A stretch of DNA of 64,000 nucleotides from Mytilisepta virgata (GCA_028015205.1 CM051517.1:39939135-40003134), one strand, 5' to 3'. Counted from the first letter of the stretch, positions 1 through 11,958 are shown. The notes: a model not told the origin generated them from the sequence alone. Made by a program: numbers and translations.

Positions 1-272
1 CCAAAATTCAAAATAAATATTAATTAATGATTTTTATATAATCAGTATTACGATTACATCACCAGGTAAGATTAAATTACCTGTGAATTAAATTTTCGGT
101 TGAATAATTTTCAGTTGATATCGTAGAGCGACCGTACCTAAAACCGCTCGTGGGACACACTTGGCGGTAATTTTTCTTAAATCTTAAATGTTCGTGAAAT
201 TCATGCTCCTTTATGGGTATAAAAGGCCGGAGAAAATTAAAGAGTGTTAGTATCAGTGTTGACACAGAAGCT

Positions 273-1310
273 ATGCCACGTTTGACTCCACAACAGAGAG
301 AACAGGCCATTGGTCGATTGGATGCTGGGCAATCTGCCAGAGTTATTGCCAACGACTTCAACTGTGCTGTTCGAACAATTGAACGTCTACGGACACGGTA
401 CAATGCAACAAACAGCACAAATGACCGTCCACGGAGTGGTAGACCCCAAGTCACTACCCCCAGACAGAATAGAGGCATTGTTCGTCACCATTTGATGAAT
501 CGGTTCACCCCAGCTGCCGAAACTGCCAGAAACACTGTCGGAACACATGGACGACCCATAAGTGATGATACGATTCGTCGGCGATTAGCTGCTAGAAACA
601 TGAGATGTCGCCGTCCAGCAAGAGGACCTATTCTTACTCCTCGACACCGTCAAGCTCGTCTTCAGTGGGCCACTCAGCGACAGAATTGGTGAAATCGACA
701 ATGGCGTAACATCATCTTCTCTGACGAAAGCCGTTACTGCATTTCAACAGCCGATGGCAGAACCAGAGTGTGGAGAAGACGCGGGGAACGTTACGAAGAC
801 AGCTGCAATCTGGAAACAGACGCGTGGGGAGGACCTAGCATCATGGTATGGGGTGGAATCAGCCTTAACGTTAAACTTGGTCCAGTCATCTTTCAGAACC
901 TTGGCCCAGGCAGAGGAAATGGCGTAACAGCTGCCCGTTACATCGACCAAGTCTTGACACCCCATGTTCAGCCCCATTTCGCACGTCATCAAAACAAGAC
1001 TTTCCAACAGGACAATGCACGTGCGCATATCGCAAGAGCCACAAGAGACTTCCTACAGCAGAATAACATTAATGTTATGGATTGGCCGGCTTTGAGTCCA
1101 GATTTAAACCCTATTGAACATTTATGTGACGAAGTTCAAAGACGGTTGAATAATGAGCAGCCAAGTCCGACAACTGCAGCTGAACTTTCACAAGCGTTTC
1201 AGAGAGTATGGGCACGTATTCCGATGGCGTTTATTAATCGGCTCATCAACTCCATGTACCGAAGATGTGCCGCAGTAATTGGTGCCGGTGAAGGACATAC
1301 ACGTTATTAA
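273..1310 (+). pseudogene. Tc1-like (DD34E) transposase, one in-frame stop
   Basis: A single frame of 345 codon positions is open except for one TGA at 690-692 (position 140). The N-terminal half is a helix-turn-helix DNA-binding region (starts MPRLTPQQREQAIGRL; GRP-type linker near RPRSGRP). The C-terminal half is a DDE domain: Asp in FSDES (position 151), Asp in QQDNARAH (247) and Glu in LNPIEHL (282). The last two are separated by 34 residues, the DD34E spacing of Tc1 transposases. I chose the ATG at 273 because family homology begins there; an in-frame ATG at 213 would add 20 unlike residues. No frameshift is visible, so the copy is young but cannot make full-length enzyme without readthrough. 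These enzymes cut and paste their element at TA dinucleotides. Confidence 0.88.
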
Positions 1311-1475
1311 CGGACGTGGGAGCACAGCATTGAAAACATGTGACGTTGCGACAATTGTGACGTTTTTGTGAACATTGTAACCAAAAGACTGTAAATCATT
1401 CATTAAATTTTGTAAAAATTAATTTGAAATATATAAATGTCACTTTGAAATAAATGTATGTGAACATGTCATTTT

Positions 1476-1503
1476 GTGCGACGTTTCTTTTGCGGTTCAG
1501 TAT
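1476..1503. repeat. Probable 3' terminal inverted repeat of the Tc1-like element
   Basis: About 170 bp past the transposase stop, the sequence around GCGACGTTTCTTTTGCGG followed by TTCAGTATATA reads on the opposite strand like a Tc1-type end next to a TA target. I could not find a matching end in the 270 bp upstream of the transposase, so the 5' end is either diverged or deleted. Confidence 0.4.
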
Positions 1504-3332
1504 ATAATTATAAAATGTTAAATTGTGACATTTATTTAGAATTGTAGCTAACTTTAATTAATCTGAGATGAACCTAAAAGACCTCAATAAAAAAATTAAT
1601 ACTAAAGTCTATTTATCATAGATCATAAACCAATAGAAAGAAAAATGTTCTCTTTGAAATCTGTCACACCAGACCAAACATTCATAAAATATTTATGAAG
1701 TTGATAATTACTACCTTTAATGATTTATAATAAAAGTCCTGTACCATAAATTTACAAACTTTTTCTGGTACAAATGTATATGATACATAAATGTACATGT
1801 ATATAAGGTAAAGAGTAGTAATAGTATGAAACTAATGAAAAACATAATTTAAATTTCAATATTTTGTACTACCGTGTAATCAATACTTTACATTTACTGT
1901 TATAAAAAGGTTAAATTTTGTGATAACTACATTTTGTAGAGGAGTATAAATCATGTGCATAAATGTAGTGCTGTCCTTAGATGGTTTTGACTTATACCTT
2001 TCTGGTCATTTTGGCATTTGAATTTCTTCAACATTTTGGGTTATTGTTTTGGCTTTCAATATTTTAGGCCTTTAGTAGTACAATTTAGATTGTCAAAATG
2101 TTCACATCTGGTGCGTCAAAACTGGTATCACTGGATATTCAATTAACTCCCTTACCAAAGTTTAAACATGTACATCTTGGTGTATATATACATGTCATGT
2201 CGTCATAGGGATTTCCTGCACTACCGTGTACTTTTATATACACATGTAATATCACAAACTAGCGTTTTAATCAAAAACCTGTGTTATATTTCTTTCAAAA
2301 CGATGTCAGAAATAATGTAATTTCATCTCCTAACAAGTTTAAATCAATTAAAATCACCATAAACTAAGTGAAGCATAATATATAATGGTGTAGATAGATA
2401 GAGTTCAAGACCACTTCTGTGATGAAACAAACATTTAAATTGGAATCTGTCTCCCATCGTGTTTAAATGGAGAATCGATACAACGATACTTATTGCAATT
2501 AATTTTTCCTTTCAAACGATGACAAATTTCAATAATCCATGCAAAACAATTAAATTTCTATTTGTTTAGTATTATCTTAGTATTTCTAAAATGTAAATTT
2601 TCCTCGATCAACCATAAATAAAATACAAATCAATCAGGAAGTCACAGTACATTTCTATTCAATAAATACACTGTACATTTCAACATACAAAAATATATAT
2701 GAATGAGGTTAAGGAACTGAGAAAAATGTGAGGCTCTGTTGAACATTTTCCTCCAGTTCTAAGCTAAATATATTCTTCTATACTACACTATTGTTTTTAT
2801 CCTGCAATATCAACACTGAAATGTATTTTCTTATAATTTAAATCGTGATTTCTAATTTAACCCTTAAATAGCATTCATGTAAGTCTATAAAAGGTTGCAT
2901 TTATATATGCACATGCAGTGAAATAATTTTCTGAAACATATGTCCAACTGAGGTGAAAATAATGAGAGTTTGTCAATTAAGAGACAAAGAGGTGGCAATA
3001 AGGTATAAATCATTTGAACAAAACAAGGATTATTTGTCGGAAAGTTATTTTTAGAGAATCTAATGGAATTGTGCTGGACAAAAAATTAAAGTTGCATGCA
3101 CTGACAAAATACATGCACCATACTTTTATTACACATGGTTGACCAGGGCATGAATTAACAAGAATAAAATCACAGAGGAATGGAAGATATTAGAAAAGAA
3201 AGAAAGGAAATATCTTCTCCCTAGAACCTCTCGACACAGCAATGCAATTAAAAATATGGACTGACAGACAGTTTAAAAAATAATACTGTAGACAGGACAA
3301 TGTATCTTCATAACTATTATACCTGTACTTAC
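1504..3332. other. AT-rich non-coding stretch
   Basis: I see no exon, RNA gene or clear repeat boundary here. Stop codons are dense on both strands. It is downstream (minus-strand sense) of the Cys-rich exon at 3333-3471 and is probably intron of that gene. Confidence 0.5.
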
Positions 3333-3471
3333 TAATATCCTTGAGGACAGGTTTCACAAGCCCCTGTGGTTGTAGAAAAATAAGCCCCAGCAGAACACGA
3401 TGATGAAATACCGAGGCCTGGGCAATTTGTATCGCATTCTGTACAATTACATGATTGTGCTGTAGTTAGAT
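3333..3471 (-). CDS. Cysteine-rich exon of a secreted protein (exon 2)
   Basis: On the minus strand an acceptor (TTTTACAG) is followed by a 139-nt open exon and a consensus donor GTAAGT. It completes an Asp codon with the exon at 8903-8966 and reads DLTTAQSCNCTECDTNC, then PGLGISSSCSAGAYFSTTTG and ACETCPQGY. Seven cysteines with a CxxCPxGY ending resemble the ephrin-receptor-like/TNFR-like (GCC2_GCC3) modules of secreted and membrane proteins. The likely signal cleavage site (TTA before Q) falls in this exon. The exon ends in phase 2; reading into the intron would give an immediate TAG, so later exons beyond the left edge are expected. Splice logic is strong; the domain name is tentative. Confidence 0.68.
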
Positions 3472-3992
3472 CTGTAAAATAATATAAATTATTTAAAGGG
3501 ATGTCATGTTATGGAATAAAGCCAGACCAGAAAGATTTCAAAAACATTTTTGACAAAGGTACATGTATCTCAGAATTCTTAGTCCTGACATCTTTGCAAT
3601 TGTTTGCCTTAGATTCTTCTTCAAAATATATCACCAACTGTTTTGTTGGGAATAAGGATAACTTTGCTGTAACTCAGCATAAAATTTTCTACAAGAAATG
3701 CTAACTAAGAAGGTTCATGTCAATCAAGCCCCACTCTTATATATATGTACATGTATAGTGCATTTGTATTGCTTTAATGTGTTATTGTCATTCATTAAAT
3801 GAAATTTAATGAATAAATAATGTCTTTTAATTTGCTGATGTGAGAAATTATACATGTAGTGCATCAAATTTTCAAGTTTTAGTATAGTTTTGTGTGTTTG
3901 AAAACAATTTATGTTTATTCTGAAACAAGGTACATTTGTACATTGCTAAATTCTAAAATATTAGAGAGACCAAATCATTTAAGTTCGTTGAT

Positions 3993-4247
3993 TTAGTTTA
4001 GTTTTAGTTGGGGTTTTACGCCGTTTCAGCACATTTGGCTTTTTTCGCGGCGGCCAGTTTTTATTGGTGGAGGAAGCCGGAGTACCAGGAGAGAACCACC
4101 GACCTTCGGTAGGAAAATTGGCAATCCTTGTCAATTTAGATCAGAGTCGAACACACCCCTCCACAGGTGAGATTTGAACTCACAACCTCAGTGTTCATTA
4201 GTAGTCATGACGAACTACCTAGACCACTCGGCCACTGAGGCCCCCTT
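3993..4247 (-). mobile_element. tRNA-derived SINE (family 1), with target duplication
   Basis: On the minus strand the element opens with a tRNA-like head: an A-box region around GGCCGAGTGGTCTAG and a B-box GTTCAAATCTC. This is a serine/leucine-type layout. A body with a GGAGGAAGCCGGAGTACC segment follows, then a short A-rich tail. An 11-bp direct repeat AGTTCGTTGAT flanks it at 3982-3992 and 4248-4258, as expected for retroposition. Related, more decayed copies lie at 61466-61552 and perhaps 41800-41960. Confidence 0.75.
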
Positions 4248-4289
4248 AGTTCGTTGATAATATTCAACTTTTTGAACAAATGTATCTAA

Positions 4290-4580
4290 TGTTGCTCTTC
4301 GGTTTTTGGCAAATAAACTATCTACATGTAAGTAGAATAGAGAATGGAAACGGGGAATGTGTCAAACAGACAACAATCGACCAAAGAGCAGAAAACAGCC
4401 CAAGGCTACCAATGGGTCTTCAACACAGCAAGAAAATCCTGCACCCGGAAGCAGGCTTCAGCTGGCCCCAAAACAATAAATGCATACTAGTTCAGCAAAA
4501 TGGACGGCACACTAAACTCCGAAACATACAAATAAACCAAAATTCGAAAAAGACACAAGACTAACAAAGGCTAGAATGTT
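4290..4580. repeat. Dispersed repeat, left part
   Basis: The segment beginning near GGGAATGTGTCAAACAGACA overlaps, over about 75 bp (GGCACACTAAACTC to AACAAAGGCTAGA), with another copy at 35325-35560 that carries the following part of the unit. From memory this is a very common mussel repeat; the pairwise match within the window is directly visible. The frame at 4280-4564 is not a gene. Confidence 0.5.
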
Positions 4581-4737
4581 TCCAATTTTTGAACAGGTAA
4601 CATTATATACGATATAATCTGGTTTGGGTCAGTTTACGCATAATAAACTGTGAAGCGGTTTATGAATGCCGTAAAATGACCCGATTTGGGCAAACTAGGT
4701 TATTGAAGTATAACCTGTTCAAAAATTGTTAACATTC
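4573..4737. repeat. Short foldback/MITE
   Basis: Imperfect inverted arms of about 27 bp (left around CCAATTTTTGAACAGGT, right around ACCTGTTCAAAAATTGTT) enclose a second inner inverted repeat built on GGGTCA/TGACCC, so nearly the whole 165 bp can fold into one hairpin. No coding capacity. Confidence 0.6.
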
Positions 4738-5248
4738 CTTAAAATTTAATTTCCAATCAGAAGTACAATGATTCCTCGATTCAAGCATCAATAATGACAT
4801 GGGACTATTTAAATTTACAAGTGGCGGATTAATCAGTTGGTGATCATGTCACAAGACCAAACCATGTTATACAGTATAACCAATATTGCTCTATGCTGTT
4901 CAGCCAATCAAAATGCAGTTGGTATTTTTTGTTTTTAAAACTTTTTTTAAACCTGGCTATATATATACTTGTATATCAATTTTAAGCTAAAACCAAATAA
5001 AGCATGTATGTTGCGAAACAGCTCATACAACAATATAATACAAAGAATTTAAATGGAATTGGTGAGCCTTTAAAAGGGCACAGAATTACTACATTGTAAA
5101 CATGGTAAATGTATCAAATACAAAATTGGAACAAAACTAAATGCAAAATAATAACAAAACAAAAAAGGTTAAAAGTTTAAATTGCCCAATGTTTCGGCAA
5201 ATATTGCCTTTTTCACAAGCAGGTAGATATGAAACCAGAGTCTGTATT

Positions 5249-7723
5249 GCTCACCTGGTTTACAAATAGCCCAAAAAATCTCATTTAACAACTAGCCTGT
5301 CTATTTTGCCCTTTGAAGATGAAATGATACATCTTTGTAGAAGACCTAAAACACATCAATTGTACCAAGTAACAAAGCTTTGGATTTGTTCAATTTGGAA
5401 ACAAAATTGCCAATGGCAATGTTTTAGCCACAGATGAAGAAGATTTGAGGACAATTTGTGGAGGACTTCACAACAATCATTTGTACCAAGTTACAAATCA
5501 TTTGCACTTATAGTTTCAGGACAAAAACAAGAACTGCCCGTGGCGACCATGTTTTTCGACCAATAAAGATAAAATGAGGAAAATTTGTAGAGGACTTCAT
5601 TAACATCATTTGTACCAAGTTACAAATCAGTTGCACTTGTAGTTTGAGGAGATGATTTTTAAAGTTTCAACCAATCAGAAACAAGAATTGCCCATTGTGG
5701 CCATTTTTTTTGCCAGATCAAGTTGAAATGAGGACTCTTTATAGAAGACCTCACAAACATCCATTGTATCAAGTTACAAATGATTTGCACTTGTACTTTC
5801 AGGAGATGATTTTTCAAATTTCATCCAATCAGAAAAAAAGAATTGCCCATGGCAGCCGTGTTTTTTGCTAATCAAGACGAAATGAGGAATCTTTGTACAG
5901 GACCTCACAAACATCATTTGTATCAACTTACAATTCATTTGCACTTGTAGATTCAGAGGGGATGATAGTTCAAATTTCAGTCAATCACAAAAAAGAATTG
6001 CCCATGGCAGCCATGCTTCTTTGCCAGATCAAGTTGAAATGAGGAATCTTCGTAGAAGACCTCACAAACATCATTTGTATCAACTTACAAATCATTTGCA
6101 TTTGTAGTTTCAGAGGAGATGATTTTTAAAATCTCAGCCAATCAGAAACAAGAATTGCCCATGGTGGCCATGTTTTTTGTCCAATCAAAATGAAAAGAGG
6201 AATTTCATAGAGGACATTTAGTACATCACTAGACATTGAACCCGCGCGAGCGCGGGAAAATAAGCATTTTTTTTTTGGTGGCCATATTGACTTTAAAAAG
6301 TTATTACGGCCATGTCATTCATGGAACAGGAACTCAATATGGATGTTGTGGCAGGCTTCCTATAAACTTTCCTGTCAAGTAGGTGGTATCAACTGATAGT
6401 TTCATGTCTATATATACTGTAGTATTCCAGCAATGGATGTTAATGCAAACTTTAACCAAAGTCAATGAAGCGTGAAATTTAGGTCAACGTGACCCAATTG
6501 TCATATAGCTGTTCGTTACTACCGAAGATGTATCCACTGATGAAGTAGACTGTGTGCCACGTAGAATTACCAAAATGAACCTTAAGGTTCCCTCAAAGTC
6601 AAAATCTATGACGAAAACACAACCACATAAATCGTCAATATTTTTATTGTCACAATTAATTCTGAACTGGAACTTGATGAAAAGCTTTCATTAAATACAC
6701 ATTTCATAATGCATTACCCTTTTCCTTCAGAATAAATATGAAAATGAAATTGTAGATGTAAACATTTCCTTAGAGACAGATGAATTTTTCAAAAGATGCC
6801 GTGAGAAAGGTAGAGCATATTTTTGGAAAATAATTGTTCCAATTGTTTCATTGTCGTCATGGACAGGGCAAGCGAGGATTAATTTCACAAATATATCCAA
6901 TAATCAGACGATAAAAGCATTTTTAGTGTGTGGCTGCGTGTGCTGTCCACTTTTATAAAGATGTCCGAGATAAATTTCGTCATTAATGCTAAAGATGACC
7001 ATTTGTTAAAAATATTTTTATCTAGGGAATTGTATGGTAGAGATATATTTAGACAGGTCACATGACAAATAATGTAAAAATAGATAATGGTTGGTATTAT
7101 CACTTTGTGCAAGGTAAACATCCGAGCAATCCAAAAAACAACTAAGTTAGGAATTTCTCTGAACTTTACCGTACTTCTTCATAATCTTCAAAGTTCATAA
7201 CCTTTACAGTTAGGAGAAATTGCGTTATTGTAGAAAACAATCCTGAATACATGAAGCGGAAACATCCCACTCGAAGGAGATTTTTTTAAATTTGTTTTAT
7301 TCTTCTTCCGTAATTTCAAACAAAAATAATATTACATTTAAAATATGTGCATACTTGTTTATTTAAATCAACGTGTTAAAAGTATGCATTCGAGAACCTT
7401 CTTAGGGATATGTTGGGAGAATTCATATCGGATAAGTGGATACAAATTCCATTTGCACATAAACAAAACTGCAGTTTAAATTTATAAATGCAGATTGTCA
7501 AATCCGATAATAACCTTTATAATCTGAACCATACATCGTTTATTTTGAACCACGCGTTTTGCCGCCTATTCGGCTAATTCGTAAATTTAGTATTATAGAT
7601 TCCTGCAAAGTTTGCTTCCAATTGGCCCAGTAGTTTCAGAGGAGATGATCAAAATCTGAAATGTTAATGACGACGACGGACCCAAAGTGATGGCAATAGC
7701 TCACATGGCTTTGCCAGGTGAGC
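5249..7723. mobile_element. Hairpin-ended tandem-repeat element, pearl-like, copy A
   Basis: The ends are GCTCACCTGG (5249-5258) and CCAGGTGAGC (7714-7723). Inside are about five degenerate units with spacings near 130-157 bp, each carrying forms of ATCATTTGTACCAAGTTAC, TTTCAGAGGAGATGATTT and GAATTGCCCATGG. A GACGACGGA block sits shortly before the 3' end. This order (terminal inverted ends, core tandem repeats, GAC/ACGG block) matches the bivalve pearl-type non-autonomous elements. Other copies are at 31075, 43716 and 54859. A different sequence at about 6233-7600 interrupts it. Confidence 0.6.
6233..7600. mobile_element. Putative element nested inside the pearl-like copy
   Basis: The repeat unit is interrupted near 6230, where GAACCCGCGCGAGCGCGGG (itself a GC-rich hairpin) begins, and resumes near 7605 with the TTCCAATTGGCCCAGTAGTTTCAGAGGAG text typical of the host element's 3' part. 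The inserted 1.35 kb has no tandem structure and no convincing gene; the small frame at 6885-7121 has no supporting features. Its boundaries are approximate. Confidence 0.4.
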
Positions 7724-8613
7724 TAAAAATGTTGCAATTGACTCTTTGAAACCCAGAGCAAGATTAAAGTTAAAACAGTTTTGATGGAAGGATGCCCATG
7801 TTAATTATTTAATATTTATAAGTAACACATTTTCTTCATCTCATTCAGAACCCTGCTTGCCAAAAAAAAAGTTTGGCAGAAACAATAAAATATACATGAG
7901 ATATATATAGTGACTGCTACAGTCTGCGCCAAATACTTTATCATCTACTAGTCCGAAAACTAGATATAAACATTTGTCTCTATATGGCTACAGTATATAA
8001 AATTTTGAATAGTTTTCACTAGTGCGAATCCAGGGGCATCAGACTAGTGGCTAACGGTGCAGACTGCTGCTACAATGACAAATATCGCTTGTTCCATATT
8101 ATTTTGGGCAAAAAATCATAAAGGAGGAAATAAGTTGCATGTGACATACACTGTAATAATACATCTTTTTAATTTATAAATATAATTTCAATGTTCCAGC
8201 TACATGTAGGATTTAAGGGCAGAGGGGCATTTACTGTGGATAAGGGGCACTTTAACGCGTTTCAAGATCTGAAAAGGGCAAATAGGATCAAGTCAACTTT
8301 TAAGAAATATCAATTATTCACTAATCCAGTACCTTTTAAGAGTTCTATCAGTTTCTCTGCATTCTTTAATTCAGATTCAACCAATTCAGTATTGTTTATA
8401 TGCATTTAAAAAGGGATTTGTTGCATTTTATATTAAACTTATTTTAGAGGGCAGAGGGGTGCATTGGAAAAGGGACAGGGTGCTGCTCCCCTCTATTTTA
8501 GCTAGCTTGAACACTGTCATATTTACTTAGATCTATAACATTCAGAAACAGCTGTCTATCACATTTGGTCATTTTAATTATATACATTTTTGTACCCGGG
8601 ACTTAATAGCTTT

Positions 8614-8775
8614 AAATTTGGGATAAAGTGAAGAATAAGAACTAGATTCTGGTACAACCAGAATTGTGCAATGCTGGTAGAAAAATTCATTCCAGAATTG
8701 TTGAATTTTTATACCAGAATTGTTCTCAACAATTCTGGAAATACCAGAATTATTCTTCACTTTATCCTTAAATTT
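8614..8775. repeat. Foldback with internal CCAGAATT repeats
   Basis: Arms AATTTGGGATAAAGTGAAGA (left) and TTCTTCACTTTATCCTTAAA (right) are inverted copies. The interior contains CAGAATTGT or its complement about six times. It lies about 130 bp downstream of the donor of the signal-peptide exon of the Cys-rich gene, within its first intron. Confidence 0.6.
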
Positions 8776-8902
8776 GTTATAACCTGAAGAAACATTACAG
8801 TGGCTTCGAATTCATCATATCCATGCTGATTGTTTCTATAATACTGATGTATAAAATAGTTTTAAATACGTGTTACTTTGACATTCTTATGAAGCGACTT
8901 AC

Positions 8903-8966
8903 CAAATAATAACAATACAAGTAAACTTGAAAATCCTGCAGTTTTCATACAATCCGAAAACACCAT
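8903..8966 (-). CDS. Signal-peptide exon of a secreted Cys-rich protein (exon 1)
   Basis: Minus-strand ATG at 8964-8966 opens a 64-nt coding segment, MVFSDCMKTAGFSSLLVLLL then F, ending at a consensus GTAAGT donor in phase 1. It contains a hydrophobic core (FSSLLVLLLF) typical of a secretory signal. Joined to the exon at 3333-3471, the phase fits exactly (G plus AT gives Asp) and the signal continues DLTTA before a mature N-terminus QSC. Met7 is an alternative start that would still leave a signal-like core. I saw no clear TATA element upstream. Confidence 0.65.
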
Positions 8967-9688
8967 TTTATGGTGAAATAAAATCCACTTAAAGTCACGA
9001 CACCAAAAGAAACAAAAAATCTAAATAAAACTACATCTCTATGTTCTGTTTGGTAATCCTTCACATATCGAAAAAATTGCTGTTTTAATATTTTACGAAG
9101 ACCTTCTCCCTTCCTGTTCTACCCGTGAAACTGTTATGCTTGGGTGCTCTCGCGTGCTGACATAAAACCGATCAGGTAAATGTAAACATGCACCCAATTG
9201 GTTGGATTTAAAGAGGAAAAAGTAATCACTATGAAAGTAGCGTCGTGTTTCCAGGTAACGAAAAACAAATTTCATTTTATATAAGCATGTTCGCTGAATG
9301 TACAGTTTAGTCAATTACATAACGGTCAAAGTCAAAAAGCTTTATTTTAAGGTAGACACTTCTAGATCAATGCTATAATATTTTTAGCAGATAGATTTTC
9401 CTAAATTATTAGTCTTAATTTTGGTAAATTTTATATAGGGAAAATCCAAATTTCTGGTAACAAGAACAATAAAAAAAAAAACTGGCAGATAGAATTTTTT
9501 ATACAATTGTGAAAAGAACACTTAACTGACATGCTTTCACATTCTTAAAAGAAAATTGGGGAAATTGGGGTCACCCTTCATTTTGTCTTGCTATTTCAAA
9601 AAAATAACTCAAATTTCCTTTACATTTCATAACAAAAATTGTCCGACAACAAATATCACCCTGAAAAGGGTTCTGTTTAGAATAAAAT

Positions 9689-9694
<6 letters not shown>

Positions 9695-9733
<39 letters not shown>
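9695..9733. repeat. Poly-T tract of 39 bases
   Basis: An uninterrupted T run. It may be the tail of a minus-oriented retroposed element, but I could not identify a body or target duplication. The small frame at 9556-9768 is low-complexity translation of it. Confidence 0.8.
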
Positions 9734-9736
<3 letters not shown>

Positions 9737-9837
9737 TTTTGTCGATTTTTTTATTTAAAGAAACTTAAGATATACATTTTACATTATATCAAATACTAGA
9801 AACTTTGCTTGTTGAAAATTTATAGGTCATTTTTTAG

Positions 9838-10760
9838 TAATGACAAACAAAAGATCTATGTCAATTGGACCTGCTTTGATGAATTTTTACTAGATAACAT
9901 TTTTGTTCGCTATGGAGATTTCATATATCGTTAAGTTATCGGAATTCCAATGGTGACTAACTGTGTACCACTTATTGCGGACCTGTTTCTGTATTGTAAT
10001 TACGAATCAAAATTTATGTCTCAAATCAGCACAGACCCAACGAAACAACATCTGATACAAAAATGTAATAACACTTTTAGATATTTGGATGATAGTTTGG
10101 CTCTCAATAATGATGACTTTAGTATATACACTAATTATCCTGTTGAACTTACTTTAAATAAAGCTAATACTAACAATGAATACTGCCCCTTCCTTGGTCT
10201 TAATATCTATATCTCTAACGGGAAGCTTAATACTAAAATTTGCGATAAGAGAGATGATTTTTCATTTCCCATTGTTAATTATCCGTTTTCAGATGTTGAC
10301 GTTCCGTTGGCACCGTCGTATGGTGTTTATATATCTCAACTTGTTCGATTCGCTCGTGTATGTAACAACGTATTTGATTTTAACGAACGACATCTCTGTT
10401 CTGAAAAATTATTAGACCAGGGTTTATCACAAACTTGTCAAAACTTTTACTAAATTTTATCTCCAGTACACGGGCATTACACGAAAATATAAATCAACGT
10501 GCAGGCATCTTATATGTTCAGATATTTCACACCCCATCTTTTATGGTAATGTTCTATACAAAGCACAACAATGTTGTCATTCACCTGCAAAGCTAACCGA
10601 ACCTTAAACAGATTTATCCACAAGGGTATTAATATTGATTCACTCATGGAGTCTTTGCATCGGAATAAACACATTTATTATAAAACCAGTTGTTGGCATG
10701 ATACGGGTTATGTTCTTCTCGTATAATTTATGATGGTATGGTACTAAACTCCTAACGGGA
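9838..10760 (+). pseudogene. Reverse transcriptase fragment, Penelope-like type
   Basis: The open part (9950-10453) contains the landmark order GIPMVTNC, ADLFLY, FRYLDDSLALNN, KRDDFSFPIVNYPF and YGVYISQLVRFAR. This corresponds to the palm of a reverse transcriptase with a YLDD catalytic box, of the type widespread in animals and usually assigned to Penelope-like elements. A TAA at 9932-9934 interrupts the frame just before the GIPM motif; decayed homology continues past 10453 (for example CRHLICSDISHP in another frame). No intact element ends were found, so this is a dead fragment. The class name is from memory of the family; the RT identity is firm. Confidence 0.7.
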
Positions 10761-10789
10761 GGGATTGTGGTTGATTTTCTAAATTATAA

Positions 10790-11370
10790 GGACATAATCT
10801 TTTACCATGACAAGTTACAGATCAAATTTGAATTTTGTTCCGGTACGATGATTTTTTGCAGAGTTATGGTACTTTGACTTTGAAAATTCACGCAAATAAT
10901 CAGTTTTCCGCACCTTTTTTTCGTCATGCTTGAAGATAATATTTTGATATTTGGTTTATAGTTTAACCATGACAAGTTACAGATCAAGTTCGAATTTCGT
11001 TTCGTTCCGATGATTTTTTTGCAGAGTTATGGTCCCTGAACTTAGAAATTTCATGCAAATAATCAGTTTTCCGCACTTTTTTTCGTCATGCTTGAAGATA
11101 TTGATTTGATATTTGGTATATAGTATTACCAAGACAGGTTACAGATCAAGTTTGAATTTCGTTCCGTTCGAATGAGATCTTTTGCAAAGTTATGGTTCGC
11201 GGACTTAGAAAATTCAAGCAAATAATCGTCTGATTCACATACTTAAGGAGATTCTGCGTGTTTTCAAATAGCTCAAGCCGGTAGGCGACATTGTATTGCC
11301 CAGTAATACTTTCAGAATGTTTGTTAAAAAAGAAGAAAACACCTGAAATGGGCATTGGCATAATTTAGTA
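10790..11370. repeat. Dispersed element with three 162-bp units
   Basis: The motif GACAAGTTACAGATCAA recurs at 10809, 10971 and (as GACAGGTTACAG) 11133, a period of 162 bp. The flank reaching 11340 (AGCTCAAGCCGGTAGGCGAC, TTGTATTGCCCAGTAATACT) matches, inverted, the start of a second copy at 42505-43130 inside the convertase gene. The small frames here are not genes. Confidence 0.65.
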
Positions 11371-11958
11371 TGATAATAGCTAAATAAATTCTTTTTGTGG
11401 GTTTTAAAGGACATCGCAAGTGATGCTGGTGTATTGCCGCTCAGGGAAGGGAAAATAACAATAGGTAATTTAAAATCGTCACATTTAAAATCGCGGGTTA
11501 TGTACTCAAATATCCTTCTTTGCCAATTTCGAGAAATAAACCCAGAATACAAAGTGGACATAGTTGTATCAGCTAAAAAAACAATAAAAAAAGTGTACTT
11601 CTGTTTTGTACAAACTGCTCAATGTTGCCATGTATGAAGTCATAGAAAATTACGAAACTGGTTTTTTATCGGTGTTTCACGCAGCTTTCAGAGACATTTG
11701 TGTTGACTACATCTAGGCGCTCATTGTTTGTTTTGTGGGAAGAAGAAGAGGTACTTTGTCGACTTTCGGCAGCAATCTTTGTTAACTAAGATCCGAGTTG
11801 GACATAGTTCGAACTCCCGACATTTATTAAGTTAAGTCGCATCGAAGCTCTACAAACCAGAAATTTTGCAGAAATTCCAACTGGTTGGCAGTTCTATGCA
11901 TAGCTGAACAACGGAAGTACAAACTTGAACACTCGTATACATGTATCTATACTTTCAT
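11371..11958. other. 3' flank of the VWA gene
   Basis: No gene is visible. On the minus strand AATAAA (plus-strand TTTATT, 11823-11828) lies about 130 nt past the VWA stop codon and is a candidate polyadenylation signal. Confidence 0.4.

Larger units (their letters stand above)
3472..8902 (-). other. Intron of the Cys-rich gene, filled with repeats
   Basis: This 5.4 kb intron holds a tRNA-derived SINE (3993-4247), a dispersed repeat (4290-4580), a small foldback (4573-4737), a hairpin-ended tandem-repeat element (5249-7723) with another element apparently nested in it, and a foldback at 8614-8775. Between 7724 and 8613 I see only AT-rich sequence. No additional exon was found. Confidence 0.5.

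Noticed and set aside
77..478. Minus-strand frame of 133 codons
   Set aside because: Antisense to the Tc1-like transposase, with no domain.
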